From Mucilaginibacter ginsenosidivorax (GTDB lineage Bacteria; Bacteroidota; Bacteroidia; Sphingobacteriales; Sphingobacteriaceae): DNA of 64,000 nt. Location of the stretch: the NCBI RefSeq assembly GCF_007971525.1, contig NZ_CP042437.1, positions 4,650,001 to 4,714,000 on the forward strand. Reading direction: 5' to 3'. Positions 1 to 8,677 of the stretch are shown here, in pieces; positions within the stretch are counted from its first letter, which is position 1, and each line of letters starts with the position of its first letter. A program made the position numbers and the translations under genes. Under the pieces are notes generated by a model. The model saw nothing but the letters and a program-made list of their open reading frames with translations. It ran no database searches and was not told the origin of the DNA.

Positions 1-2403
1 GATGGTTATGATGTAGATCACAAAGTTGAATTGCAACTGGGTGGGATGGATGACCTGCCTAACTTATGGCTGCTGGAGGCAGCAACAAATCGATCGTCAG
101 GTTCAAAAATCAATGATGAGATAAATGAAAAAGTGAGCGCCCAATACGCGTTGGTGTCGGATAATAAAGTTGAGCCGACACCCGAGGAGTTAAAGAATAT
201 AAGAAATAATTACACCATAACTGCCGGTACGTTAAGCGGTGGCATGACAACTGATGGAAATAGACTGGGCTGGGAGCTCTCGCAGATAAAAGACGGCGAG
301 CACCTTGACGGGCTGGCGTTTATTTCGAAGGATGACGAAGGCAGAAAAAACCTTGCAAAAAGCGATACGCTCAGCCTCATCCTCAGTCAAAGATTTGGGG
401 TAACTAAAAATTTCGACTGGAATCCTACAAACCCACCTGTAGCCATCAATAAAAGCGTGGGCTTCATCAAAAAAAATGGCACCAGTTTAAATCTCAGGAC
501 CATCACTTATAACCATAAGGACCCGGCAACCATAATGAGTGAGGGGTCGGATGGTAAAGCCGAAATCTCTGCGCTTGAAGGCAACGTATTTGTAACAAAG
601 GAATTAAATACTACGCTCGATATCGAAAAAGTTCCAGGTTTGTATGGTGGCCGGCTAAACATAAGCCAGGCAAAACAAGCCATTTCAAAGGAGATTAAGG
701 CAAGAGCCTTAAGCCCGATTATTATCGATGAATTAGATATTAACGATACCGCGGGCCTGGTCGGATCGGGTAGAATTATTACTGACGTTCCCCTTATTAA
801 AGGTTCAGCAATTAAACTAACGCTTGATGAAGGTGGGCTTAAAATCAGCAAAACATTCAGTTCAGGCGAAATTAAACTTCCCCCACCTTTTAAAGTGTCT
901 GATACATCGTTGGAAATATATGCATCAACAGATGGTATTGGCATTAAAGGCGAGGCCAATTTTGAAATAACAAAACTTGGAAAAGGAAAGCTAACAGCAA
1001 AAGCCGATTCGGCAGGAACATTTGCCCTCGCCGGTTCGTTCGACTTCGACTCAAAAACTTTTGATCCGGCACGGGTTGAGGTTAACTATCTGAATGGTGA
1101 ATTATCAATTAAGGGCGAAATTGGTATTCCCGAAGGTAAAATAAAAGGCTTAAAATCAGCCCATATAACAGTTGGATATGCCAGCAATAGCCTGACCGCA
1201 GATGGCAGCGCCGAATTTAATATTAAAGGTATTAAGCAAAATAAAGTAACCATAAGTTATGAAAAAGACTTATTGGTAATTGCGGGCGATTTTGAGCTTG
1301 ATAACAGTATCCCGGGGGTAAAAAGCGGCGGTGGTAGTCTGAAGGTTACCCGTGGCGGCGATGGCAAATATCATATATCTGCCAGGGGCCACGCCGAACC
1401 CGATATACCAAAAATTAACCCCAAACTCAGCATTAGTTATGACGATGGAGCCCTTACGATGGAGGGACAAGCCGATTATAACGCCGACAGGCTGTCGGGT
1501 ACGGTTACCGTGGGCGCAACAAACCGCACACTAAATGCCGATGGAGAGCCAACCGGTGCGCCAGGGGATCATTTTAATGTTTATGGCACCGGCTTGCTTA
1601 CTGTAAAGATAACTGAATGGTTACAGGGAACCGCTAAAATAAAACTAACGCCTAATAAAGAAATTGAGGTAGTTGGCCGCCTGGAAGTACCTAAGCCCGT
1701 TAACTTTTTCGACAGGAAATCAATTAAGAAGCCTCTTTTTCATCCACCTGAAGTACAGATACCCATATTTGCCATACCCTTGGGTAATAAAAGCATCGGC
1801 TTAGTTGGCGTAATTAAAGGAGGGCTTGATTTCGACGCGGGGATTGGTCCAGGCCAACTGCGGGATGTTTTTGCCGAGATCAAATACAATCCTTCACGGC
1901 CAGACGATACAACCTTTAAAGCCGGGGCACAGATTGTTATTCCTGCTGATGCCGGTATTACCATGAGCGCCTATATGGGCTTAGGGGTTAGCGTGGCCAT
2001 TGCCAGCGTTTCTGGCGGCATTAAAATCAGTGGCAGGTTGGGGCTTGATGGAGAAGCACGGGCGAAGGCCGAAGTGAGTTGGTCGCCAAAGAACGGTTTT
2101 GCGCTCGACGGATTAGGCGAAATAGAGGTTCATCCCCAATTTACATTTACGATAGATGCTTTAATACTGGCGTCATTGGATTTGTACGTGACCAGCTATG
2201 ATCATGAATTCAAAAAAGAACTTAAATCATTCACTTTTGGCCCCAATATGCAGGCCAAGGTAGCTATGCCTGTTCATTACAAGCAAGGCGAGGAGTTTAA
2301 AATTTCAAAAGACGATATCCAGGTAACGTACCCGCCAATTGATATACCAGAAATGGCCAAAGGACTGGGCGACAAGGCGAAAGAAGCAATATTTGGCAAA
2401 TAA
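1..2403 (+). CDS. C-terminal part of a very large eCIS-associated-like protein with HNH-like motif (5' truncated)
   Basis: The reading frame is open to the left edge, so the true start lies outside the window; 800 codons and the stop are visible. The first visible residues read GYDVDHKVELQLGG, followed by NLWLL and then NRSSG. This D-H / L-GG / N / N arrangement resembles an HNH or endonuclease VII-like treble-clef motif, and similar text occurs in large Bacteroidetes proteins that carry a DUF4157 (eCIS core) domain. The next ~550 residues are rich in short beta repeats of the type G-x-A-x-F-x-I-x-G followed by ISY-x(2)-G-x-L, with no Cys, signal or membrane anchor. The C-terminal ~150 residues are Gly/Ala-rich and beta-like. 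Function is unknown: an injected effector or structural cargo is an inference from family resemblance only. The defining N-terminal domain cannot be seen here. Confidence 0.55.
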   Translation, partial: DGYDVDHKVELQLGGMDDLPNLWLLEAATNRSSGSKINDEINEKVSAQYALVSDNKVEPTPEELKNIRNNYTITAGTLSGGMTTDGNRLGWELSQIKDGEHLDGLAFISKDDEGRKNLAKSDTLSLILSQRFGVTKNFDWNPTNPPVAINKSVGFIKKNGTSLNLRTITYNHKDPATIMSEGSDGKAEISALEGNVFVTKELNTTLDIEKVPGLYGGRLNISQAKQAISKEIKARALSPIIIDELDINDTAGLVGSGRIITDVPLIKGSAIKLTLDEGGLKISKTFSSGEIKLPPPFKVSDTSLEIYASTDGIGIKGEANFEITKLGKGKLTAKADSAGTFALAGSFDFDSKTFDPARVEVNYLNGELSIKGEIGIPEGKIKGLKSAHITVGYASNSLTADGSAEFNIKGIKQNKVTISYEKDLLVIAGDFELDNSIPGVKSGGGSLKVTRGGDGKYHISARGHAEPDIPKINPKLSISYDDGALTMEGQADYNADRLSGTVTVGATNRTLNADGEPTGAPGDHFNVYGTGLLTVKITEWLQGTAKIKLTPNKEIEVVGRLEVPKPVNFFDRKSIKKPLFHPPEVQIPIFAIPLGNKSIGLVGVIKGGLDFDAGIGPGQLRDVFAEIKYNPSRPDDTTFKAGAQIVIPADAGITMSAYMGLGVSVAIASVSGGIKISGRLGLDGEARAKAEVSWSPKNGFALDGLGEIEVHPQFTFTIDALILASLDLYVTSYDHEFKKELKSFTFGPNMQAKVAMPVHYKQGEEFKISKDDIQVTYPPIDIPEMAKGLGDKAKEAIFGK

Positions 2404-2519
2404 CCCAAAGCCGGTTTAAGCTACAGGCGAAGGCTGTTGGTTTGATAAGATTTATGATGAGACAGAAGATTGGTGTGTTCATACTGATAATGTATATTTG
2501 ATACACCAATGCCCCTGAT

Positions 2520-2987
2520 ATGAAAAAGTTTATCTTTTCAATAGCAGCAATTGCTGCATTAAGTTTTAACTGCTTTGCTCAAAAAACAACAAAGCCTGTT
2601 TACGATGCCGCGCTTGCCAAAAAGCTGGGTGCCGATAAATATGGGATGAAAAAGTATGTACTGGCTTTTTTAAAGGAAGGGCCTACCCGCCTTACAGATT
2701 CGGCAGCGCGTATGCAATTGCAAATGGCGCACTTAAAAAACATCTCAAAACTGGCCGATGAGGGCAAATTGGTTGTTGCCGGCCCGTTTTTAGATGACCA
2801 GCCGGTTAAAGGTATTTTTATTTTCAATGTAGAAACCATTGAGGAAGCAAAAAAACTTACCGAAACCGACCCTGCTATAAAAGCAGGTTCGTTAATAATG
2901 GAATTGCACCCATTTTATTGTTCGGCCGCATTAATGGAAGTGGTGAAAATTCACCACACACTTGAGAGCACAAGTTTTTCTGATTAA
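2520..2987 (+). CDS. Secreted YciI-like (YCII-related) protein
   Basis: This is a 155-residue protein with a clear signal peptide (MKKFIFSIAAIAALSFNCFA, then QK). The mature part carries a YCII-like ferredoxin-fold segment at about residues 40-135, including KYVLAFLKEGP, the conserved H in MAHLKNISKLADEGKLVVAG, and PFLDD. YciI proteins are small and mostly uncharacterised; some are proposed to be hydrolases or isomerases. Most are cytoplasmic, so export here is slightly unusual but common in Bacteroidetes paralogues. The ATG follows an AT-rich 116-bp gap with no evident terminator. The stop lies five bases before the ATG of the following AlkD-like gene, so co-transcription is likely. Family assignment is fairly firm; the reaction is unknown. 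Confidence 0.7.
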   Translation: MKKFIFSIAAIAALSFNCFAQKTTKPVYDAALAKKLGADKYGMKKYVLAFLKEGPTRLTDSAARMQLQMAHLKNISKLADEGKLVVAGPFLDDQPVKGIFIFNVETIEEAKKLTETDPAIKAGSLIMELHPFYCSAALMEVVKIHHTLESTSFSD

Positions 2988-2991
2988 GGCG

Positions 2992-3657
2992 ATGAAGGTT
3001 GATGAAGTTATAGGCCTGCTTAGGCAACAGGCCAGTCCCTCTTATCTTGCCGGTATGCAGCGTTTTGGTATTGATAACTCCAGGGCTCTCGGTGTTAAAC
3101 TCCCGAATTTGCGTAAACTGGCCAAAAGCATAAAAAAAGATCACCTGCTGGCGCAACAACTTTGGGATACAGGCATCCATGAAGCCCGTATTATCGCGTC
3201 GTTGGTTGACGATCCTAAGATGGTTACCGGGCAGCAAATAGATAATTGGACAAGTGACTTTTACTCATGGGACCTTTGCGACCAGGTATGCGGTAACCTT
3301 TTTGACCGTACAACCTTTGCCATACCTAAAGCCATTGAATTTAGTGCGCGGGACGAAGAGTATATTAAGCGGGCTGGTTTTGTTTTAATGGCCGAATACG
3401 CTATACACAACAAGTTGGCTACCGACGATGTTTTTTTACCATTTTTTAGTTTAATAGAACGGGAGGCCTGGGATAACCGCAACTTTGTGAAAAAGGCGGT
3501 AAATTGGGCATTACGACAGATAGGTAAACGAAACAACACGCTGAAAATGGAAGCGATTGCAACTGCCAACCGTATTTTAAAGCAAAATCACAAATCGGCT
3601 AAATGGATTGCCTTCAATGCACTAACCGAATTATCAACCCTTAAAAACTCCTTTTAA
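2992..3657 (+). CDS. DNA alkylation repair protein, AlkD-like HEAT-repeat
   Basis: This protein of about 221 residues is all-helical. Conserved text includes GVKLPNLRKLAK, HEARIIASLVDDP, WDLCDQVCGNLF and WDNRNFVKKAVNWALRQIGKRN, which match the AlkD family of DNA glycosylases that excise N3- and N7-alkylated purines through a HEAT-like solenoid. The Trp/Asp of NWTSDFYSWDLCD corresponds to the region holding the catalytic Asp in AlkD. The frame can be extended 30 bases upstream to a TTG inside the previous gene. I chose the ATG at 2992, which sits just after the preceding stop and gives the usual family N-terminus (MKVDEVIGLLRQ). It probably forms a two-gene unit with the YciI-like gene. Confidence 0.8.
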   Translation: MKVDEVIGLLRQQASPSYLAGMQRFGIDNSRALGVKLPNLRKLAKSIKKDHLLAQQLWDTGIHEARIIASLVDDPKMVTGQQIDNWTSDFYSWDLCDQVCGNLFDRTTFAIPKAIEFSARDEEYIKRAGFVLMAEYAIHNKLATDDVFLPFFSLIEREAWDNRNFVKKAVNWALRQIGKRNNTLKMEAIATANRILKQNHKSAKWIAFNALTELSTLKNSF

Positions 3658-4077
3658 AGGCATAAAACGCTCTAAAAAAAGAACTTATCCGTTAGAAAAA
3701 CATACTTTTTTGTCATTTTGAAGTTTTTTATACTACTTATTTAAATGTACAATCTCTAAAAGTATTATTTAAGCTCGCTTTTTTTGCATAAAGCTTTAAA
3801 AATCAGATTTAACACATAGGAATTGACATTATTTATTAAGATTTTTTAATAAATGCCTGAATTACAAGTCGGTAATTTATTTTTTGGTAATTGTCAGTAT
3901 TAGAGTGGTTTATATCATTCCAAACATTATATTTGGAATCCCATAATTAATAAAAAAATAACAAGTTCAGTTTAAACATAAACAACCAGAGGTTGTAATT
4001 TTATTGATTTTGTAATTGTGGCACATATTTTACTAAGAGCACAAGGCATTAGCTAAGTAAATGAGGTTATTTAAGGT
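3658..4077. other. 420-bp AT-rich intergenic region upstream of the PAS kinase
   Basis: No open frame of interest is present. The region is strongly AT-rich with many A and T runs. It holds a dyad with an embedded promoter-like box at 3917-3939 (listed separately). No intrinsic terminator is obvious after the AlkD-like gene. Confidence 0.6.
3917..3939 (+). promoter_or_regulatory. Dyad overlapping a Bacteroidetes -7 box, upstream of PAS kinase
   Basis: ATTCCAAA at 3917-3924 and TTTGGAAT at 3932-3939 form a perfect 8-bp inverted repeat with a 7-bp spacer. TATATTTG at 3928-3935, a perfect match to the Bacteroidetes -7 consensus TAnnTTTG, lies across the spacer and right half-site. No good TTTG -33 box is present at the expected distance. 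A repressor or activator binding here could gate transcription of the kinase/regulator pair, leaving a leader of about 135 nt. This is inference from sequence alone. Confidence 0.4.
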
Positions 4078-5559
4078 ATGAGTTTTTCTGAAGGGCACAA
4101 ATTTTCTGACGATAGCAAGCAGCACCTTGCTCAAATCATCGATAATATAAACGCCGGTATTTGGGAATATAACGTTACAAGTAAAAATATTAAATGGTCT
4201 GTTGGGTTTTATACCGTTTTGGGCTATGAGCCCGACGAAATAGAATGTTCTAACCACGTATTTTTCGAACGCATACTATATCACGCTGATAAACCCGCTT
4301 TTCTGGCGGCCCTGAATGGTCAACCGTCAAACGCTGCCGCGCCCTTATATATAAGATTGCTTACCAAATCATCTGGTTATCATTGGTTTGAGAGTACTGT
4401 AAAAAGATACAACGACGAAACCGGGCAAATAATTTACGGGGCAATCATTAATGTCAACAAATATAAGCAGGCCCAGATACAGGCTGCGCATAATGACCTG
4501 TTTTATAACGAGACCCTTAAAATTGCCAAATTGGGAGGGTGGGATTTAGATACCCGTACTATGGGTTTATCGTTATCAAAACAGGTGTATGATATTTATG
4601 AGCTACAAAATCAGGTCAAGCTTTCGCTTGACGAAGCTATCAGCTTTTTTGAGCCACCATATCGCCCGGTAATCAAAAATGCTATTGATAATGCCGTGGA
4701 ATATTGTCAGCCTTATGAGCTGGAATTGCTTTTCAGAACGGCAAAAAACAATGTAAAATGGGTAAAGGCAAAGGGGATACCTGTTATTGACGATTTTGGA
4801 AAGTGTATTACAGTAAGAGGTATTATACAGGATATTGACAATAAAAAGCGAAAAAATCTGGCACTGGAATCGTCATTAAATTTATTGACCGATCAAAATC
4901 GCCGTCTTCAAAATTTCGCCTACATCGTATCACATAACCTTCGGTCGCACACGGGCAATCTGCAATTTATGGTAAAGTTGTACGATGAAACGGAACTACC
5001 CGATGACCGGGCCGAAATTTTATCGCACATTAAATCCATCAGTGATAGCCTAAGTTCAACAATTGAGCATTTAAACGAGATAGTTCAGATTCATACAGAA
5101 ATTACCAACGAACGCACAGAAATTGATTTTGAAACACGCTTTAAAAATATCATATCGGCACTAAAAAGTAATATTGAAGCCCTTGATGCCACTATAGAGT
5201 ATGATTTTAGCAGGTGCCCCCAGGTAAATTACATTCCGGCTTATATGGAAAGTATTTTGCAAAACCTACTTACCAATTCACTCAAATATAGTTCGCCAGA
5301 TAGGAAGCCGGTTATAAAATGCTATACCTTAAAAGAGCGCAACCATATTTACCTGATTTTTGAAGATAACGGGATAGGTATTGATATGGAGAGGTTTGGT
5401 GATAAAATATTTGGCATGTACAAAACCTTTCATCAAAACCCCGATGCAAAAGGTATAGGATTATTTATTACCCGTAACCAGATAGAGGCACTGGGCGGCA
5501 CAATTAAAGTAGACAGCACCGTAAATATTGGCACAAAATTTACTATTAGGCTGGTATAA
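4078..5559 (+). CDS. PAS-domain sensor histidine kinase
   Basis: This 493-residue kinase lacks a signal peptide or membrane segment, so it is probably cytoplasmic. Two PAS/PAC units occupy roughly residues 18-135 and 145-255 (WHWFES- and VKWVKAKG-type PAC ends). The phospho-acceptor box is NFAYIVSHNLRSHTGNL with His at about residue 286. The ATPase region has an N box (LQNLLTNSLKYSSP), G1 (DNGIGID), F (FGMYKTFH) and G2 (KGIGLFITRNQIEALGG). The H box with Asn-Leu-Arg-Ser-His belongs to a bacteroidetal light/redox-type PAS kinase group; the signal is unknown. The ATG has a TAAGG Shine-Dalgarno-like sequence. The gene is followed after 25 bp by a single-domain response regulator that is its probable partner. 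Confidence 0.88.
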   Translation: MSFSEGHKFSDDSKQHLAQIIDNINAGIWEYNVTSKNIKWSVGFYTVLGYEPDEIECSNHVFFERILYHADKPAFLAALNGQPSNAAAPLYIRLLTKSSGYHWFESTVKRYNDETGQIIYGAIINVNKYKQAQIQAAHNDLFYNETLKIAKLGGWDLDTRTMGLSLSKQVYDIYELQNQVKLSLDEAISFFEPPYRPVIKNAIDNAVEYCQPYELELLFRTAKNNVKWVKAKGIPVIDDFGKCITVRGIIQDIDNKKRKNLALESSLNLLTDQNRRLQNFAYIVSHNLRSHTGNLQFMVKLYDETELPDDRAEILSHIKSISDSLSSTIEHLNEIVQIHTEITNERTEIDFETRFKNIISALKSNIEALDATIEYDFSRCPQVNYIPAYMESILQNLLTNSLKYSSPDRKPVIKCYTLKERNHIYLIFEDNGIGIDMERFGDKIFGMYKTFHQNPDAKGIGLFITRNQIEALGGTIKVDSTVNIGTKFTIRLV

Positions 5560-5584
5560 ATAGTACCAATTTAATATAAAGCAG

Positions 5585-6031
5585 ATGACAGCAGAGCAGG
5601 ATGCCGTGAGGGTGTGCTTAATTGACGACGACCAGGTTTATACTTTCGGGTTCAAAAAAATGATTAGTTTAAAGGGGATTAATAGCCGGGTAATTAATTT
5701 TGGCGACGGATACCAGGCTATCAACTGGCTAAGTAACCCGCTGAACAGTCAAAATTTACCCGATGTAATATTCCTTGATATTAATATGCCTAATATGGAC
5801 GGCTGGGAATTTTTGCATGAATTTGCGGAAATAAAATCCCGGATGGGCAAAAAAATCACAATTTATATGCTCAGTTCATCCATTTACCTGAACGATATTT
5901 ATAGGGCAAAAAATATCGAGGATGTTGAGGATTATATTTTTAAGCCTATTAATGAACACCAGCTTAATAGCATATTTGATTACATACGGCATCAAATTCA
6001 CAACCGGAGATTTAAAAACGGGACTATTTAG
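5585..6031 (+). CDS. Single-domain response regulator (REC only)
   Basis: This 148-residue receiver domain has no output domain. The acidic pocket is LIDDDQ near residue 14. The phospho-acceptor is Asp65 in FLDINMPNMDGWEF. The Thr/Ser switch lies in MLSSS, and the conserved Lys in FKPIN. It sits 25 bp after the PAS histidine kinase, which makes a cognate pair very likely. Output must come from protein-protein contacts or a phosphorelay, since no DNA-binding or enzymatic domain is attached. A strong terminator hairpin begins inside its last ten codons and ends the unit. Confidence 0.88.
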   Translation: MTAEQDAVRVCLIDDDQVYTFGFKKMISLKGINSRVINFGDGYQAINWLSNPLNSQNLPDVIFLDINMPNMDGWEFLHEFAEIKSRMGKKITIYMLSSSIYLNDIYRAKNIEDVEDYIFKPINEHQLNSIFDYIRHQIHNRRFKNGTI

Positions 6032-6061
6032 GTTCTGCTTTTAAAATCTCCGGTTGTTTTT
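6001..6061 (+). terminator. Intrinsic terminator overlapping the 3' end of the response regulator
   Basis: The left arm at 6001-6017 (CAACCGGAGATTTAAAA) pairs with 6039-6056 (ending AAATCTCCGGTTG) with one bulged A. It is followed by five T. The left arm lies within the coding sequence of the response regulator. Confidence 0.8.
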
Positions 6062-6090
6062 ATTAATTAGGTTTTCACCTCTATATATCG

Positions 6091-7071
6091 TTACTCGATA
6101 TAACTTTCCAATATTTTAAAGCCACTGTTGGTTTCCAACTCAATTTTATCAATACTTTTTGGCAGCAGGATGCACTCGCCCATTTTTACAGGGTAAGTTT
6201 CACCATTATAGGTTACGTTATAAGCTCCTTCAACGCAAACATGTACTACAAATGAATCAAGCGCCGAGTAATCTTTTGCGGTGCTTTTGTTAAAATCAAG
6301 TATGTTGGTGGTAAAGTACGGGCAGGTTACCAAATGAACCGTTTCGTCTTTTTGAGGTTGATATATGGTTTTATACTCCGGGTAGTGTTTGTAGTCAATT
6401 GCAGCAAGGGCTTCCTGGGTATGTAGCTCACGCTTGTTTCCTTTATCATCTACCCGGTCAAAATCATAAATACGGTAGGTAATATCAGATGTTTGCTGGA
6501 TTTCGGCAATTAACAATCCTTTGCCAATTGTATGCACACGGCCAGCCGGTAAAAAGAAAACATCGCCTGCGGTAACATCCTCTTTGTTCAGGATATCCAT
6601 GATATGGCCGCTGTTAAGCGCATCAACATATTTTTGCTCGGTCATTTCCTGGTTAAAGCCAGCTATCAGCGTGGAACCCGGATCGGCTTCAATTACGTAC
6701 CACATTTCGGTTTTGCCGAATGAGTTATGACGTTTTTTTGCCAGTTCGTCGTCAGGGTGCACTTGAACAGAAAGATCATCATTAGCATCAATAAACTTGA
6801 TCAGTAACGGGAAAATATTACCAAAATGGTCGTAAACTTTTTTACCAACAAGCTCATCTTTGTATTGCTCAAGCAAATCTGCTAATGATTCGCCGTCAAG
6901 TGCGCCGCCGTTCACTACAGATACATCGGATTTTACGCCAGATAGTTCCCAGGTTTCGCCACAATTTGGCAAATCGCCAAAATCTTTATGCAGATAGGTG
7001 CTGATTTTTTGACCGCCCCAGATCTTATCTTTATATATGGTTTTAAATTTTAATGGATAAAGTGCCGACAT
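6091..7071 (-). CDS. manA: Mannose-6-phosphate isomerase, class I (phosphomannose isomerase)
   Basis: This 326-residue cupin enzyme interconverts mannose 6-phosphate and fructose 6-phosphate, feeding GDP-mannose and polysaccharide synthesis. The N-terminus (KFKTIYKDKIWGG) is typical. Zinc ligands are visible as Gln and His in VQVHPDD, Glu in KTEMWYVIE and His in PAGRVHTIGKG. The conserved Arg region is seen as ITYRIYDFDR. The length fits the short Bacteroidetes/Bacillus type. It lies downstream of icd on the same strand, but a terminator at 7186-7217 separates them, so it is probably expressed from its own promoter in the 7072-7185 gap. Confidence 0.93.
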   Translation of the reverse strand: MSALYPLKFKTIYKDKIWGGQKISTYLHKDFGDLPNCGETWELSGVKSDVSVVNGGALDGESLADLLEQYKDELVGKKVYDHFGNIFPLLIKFIDANDDLSVQVHPDDELAKKRHNSFGKTEMWYVIEADPGSTLIAGFNQEMTEQKYVDALNSGHIMDILNKEDVTAGDVFFLPAGRVHTIGKGLLIAEIQQTSDITYRIYDFDRVDDKGNKRELHTQEALAAIDYKHYPEYKTIYQPQKDETVHLVTCPYFTTNILDFNKSTAKDYSALDSFVVHVCVEGAYNVTYNGETYPVKMGECILLPKSIDKIELETNSGFKILESYIE

Positions 7072-7185
7072 AGTAATTGATGTTTTTTGAAGCGCTAAGT
7101 TAAAAGTTAAATGTAAAAAGGCCTAAATAACTTTTAATTCCAATAAATTAAAGCAGCTGATTGTTTTCATAATAAAAAAGCACAC

Positions 7186-7217
7186 AAAAAAGCCCGTCCT
7201 TTTTAAGAACAGGCTTT
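7186..7217 (-). terminator. Intrinsic terminator of icd
   Basis: Read on the minus strand, AAAGCCTGTTC pairs with GGACGGGCTTT and is followed by a run of T. It begins about 20 bp after the icd stop codon. Confidence 0.8.
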
Positions 7218-7238
7218 AAATACTAAGCATTATTTAGC

Positions 7239-8468
7239 TTATTTACCCAATTTAGCTTTCAAGTTTTCGTCAATTGCTGCTAAAAACTCTTCGGTGTATA
7301 AATAATCTGTACCGTGCTCAACTTTTGGTTTAATAGTGATGGCTAAATCTTTGGTCATTTTACCACTTTCAACAGTTTCAATACAAACTTCTTCCAAAGC
7401 TTTACAGAAATCTATCAGCTCCTGATTTTTATCTAATATACCACGGAACTCCAAACCTCTTGTCCAGGCAAAAATAGAAGCGATAGGATTGGTTGATGTT
7501 GGTTTACCGGCCTGGTGCTCGCGGTAGTGGCGGGTTACTGTACCATGCGCAGCTTCGGCTTCCATTACGGTACCATCTGGCGTAACCAGCGTTGATGTCA
7601 TTAAACCTAATGAACCAAAACCTTGTGCTACGGTATCTGACTGTACGTCGCCATCGTAGTTTTTACAAGCCCAAACAAAGTTGCCATTCCATTTTAAGGC
7701 CGATGCAACCATATCGTCAATTAAACGGTGCTCGTAAGTAATGCCCGCTTCGGCAAATTTTGTTTTGTAATCGTTTTGGTATATCTCTTCGAAAATATCT
7801 TTAAAACGGCCATCATATTTTTTAAGGATGGTGTTTTTGGTTGATAAGTACAAAGGCCAGCCTTTCATTAAAGCCTGGTTAAAACAAGCGTGTGCAAATC
7901 CTTTGATAGATTCATCAGTATTATACATTGCCAATGCTACGCCATCGCCTTTAAAGTTAAATACTTCAAATGATTGCTCGGCACCGCCATCTTCGGGAGT
8001 GAAAGTGATGGTTAATTTACCTTTTCCTTTGGTAACAAAATCAGTAGCGCGGTACTGATCGCCAAAAGCGTGGCGGCCAATACAAATAGGGGCTGTCCAG
8101 TTTGGCACCAGGCGTGGTACATTTGCCATTACAATAGGCTCGCGGAAAACAGTACCATCCAAAATATTACGGATAGTGCCATTTGGCGAACGCCACATTT
8201 GTTTTAAACCAAATTCTTCAACACGTGCTTCATCAGGAGTGATGGTTGCACATTTAATACCTACACCATATTTTAAAATAGCATTTGCGGCATCAACAGT
8301 TACCTGATCGTTGGTTTCATCGCGGTACTCAATACCCAAATCATAGTACTTGATATCCAGGTCAAGATAAGGGATTATCAATTTGTCTTTGATGAATTTC
8401 CAGATGATCCGGGTCATTTCATCGCCATCCAGCTCAACTACCGGATTTTCTACTTTAATTTTTGACAT
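7239..8468 (-). CDS. icd: NADP-dependent isocitrate dehydrogenase (eukaryotic-like type)
   Basis: This 409-residue enzyme oxidises and decarboxylates isocitrate to 2-oxoglutarate in the TCA cycle. Length and text (VVELDGDEMTRIIW, CATITPDEARVEEF, MWRSPNGTIRNILDGTVFR) identify the homodimeric NADP type shared with eukaryotic IDH1/2 rather than the E. coli type. The isocitrate-binding Ser and Asn are in SPNGT. Metal-binding Asp residues lie in YDGDVQSD, and the NADP-binding region includes AAHGTVTRHYR. The start ATG is preceded by a -7-like box and the gene ends in a strong hairpin, so it is probably monocistronic. Confidence 0.95.
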   Translation of the reverse strand: MSKIKVENPVVELDGDEMTRIIWKFIKDKLIIPYLDLDIKYYDLGIEYRDETNDQVTVDAANAILKYGVGIKCATITPDEARVEEFGLKQMWRSPNGTIRNILDGTVFREPIVMANVPRLVPNWTAPICIGRHAFGDQYRATDFVTKGKGKLTITFTPEDGGAEQSFEVFNFKGDGVALAMYNTDESIKGFAHACFNQALMKGWPLYLSTKNTILKKYDGRFKDIFEEIYQNDYKTKFAEAGITYEHRLIDDMVASALKWNGNFVWACKNYDGDVQSDTVAQGFGSLGLMTSTLVTPDGTVMEAEAAHGTVTRHYREHQAGKPTSTNPIASIFAWTRGLEFRGILDKNQELIDFCKALEEVCIETVESGKMTKDLAITIKPKVEHGTDYLYTEEFLAAIDENLKAKLGK

Positions 8469-8499
8469 ATCTGACGTTGTTTCTTTATTTTAATGGCTT

Positions 8500-8507
8500 C
8501 AAATATA
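8500..8507 (-). promoter_or_regulatory. Candidate -7 box of icd promoter
   Basis: On the minus strand TATATTTG, a perfect TAnnTTTG match, lies about 32 bp before the icd start. The -33 region is poor: a TTTG is present but only 15 bp upstream instead of about 20. Confidence 0.4.
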
Positions 8508-8677
8508 TTAATTTGAGTTTATCAAACTAACTAAATAACACATGAAAATAATTGATGGCTGTTTAATGACGATTTATTGCAACAGTTTATTGTTTTTATA
8601 AACTTTGATGCTATTTTTATAAAATTAAACGTTACTACACCAACGGGCTGCCAAACCAAAGCCCTGTTACTTGTATT

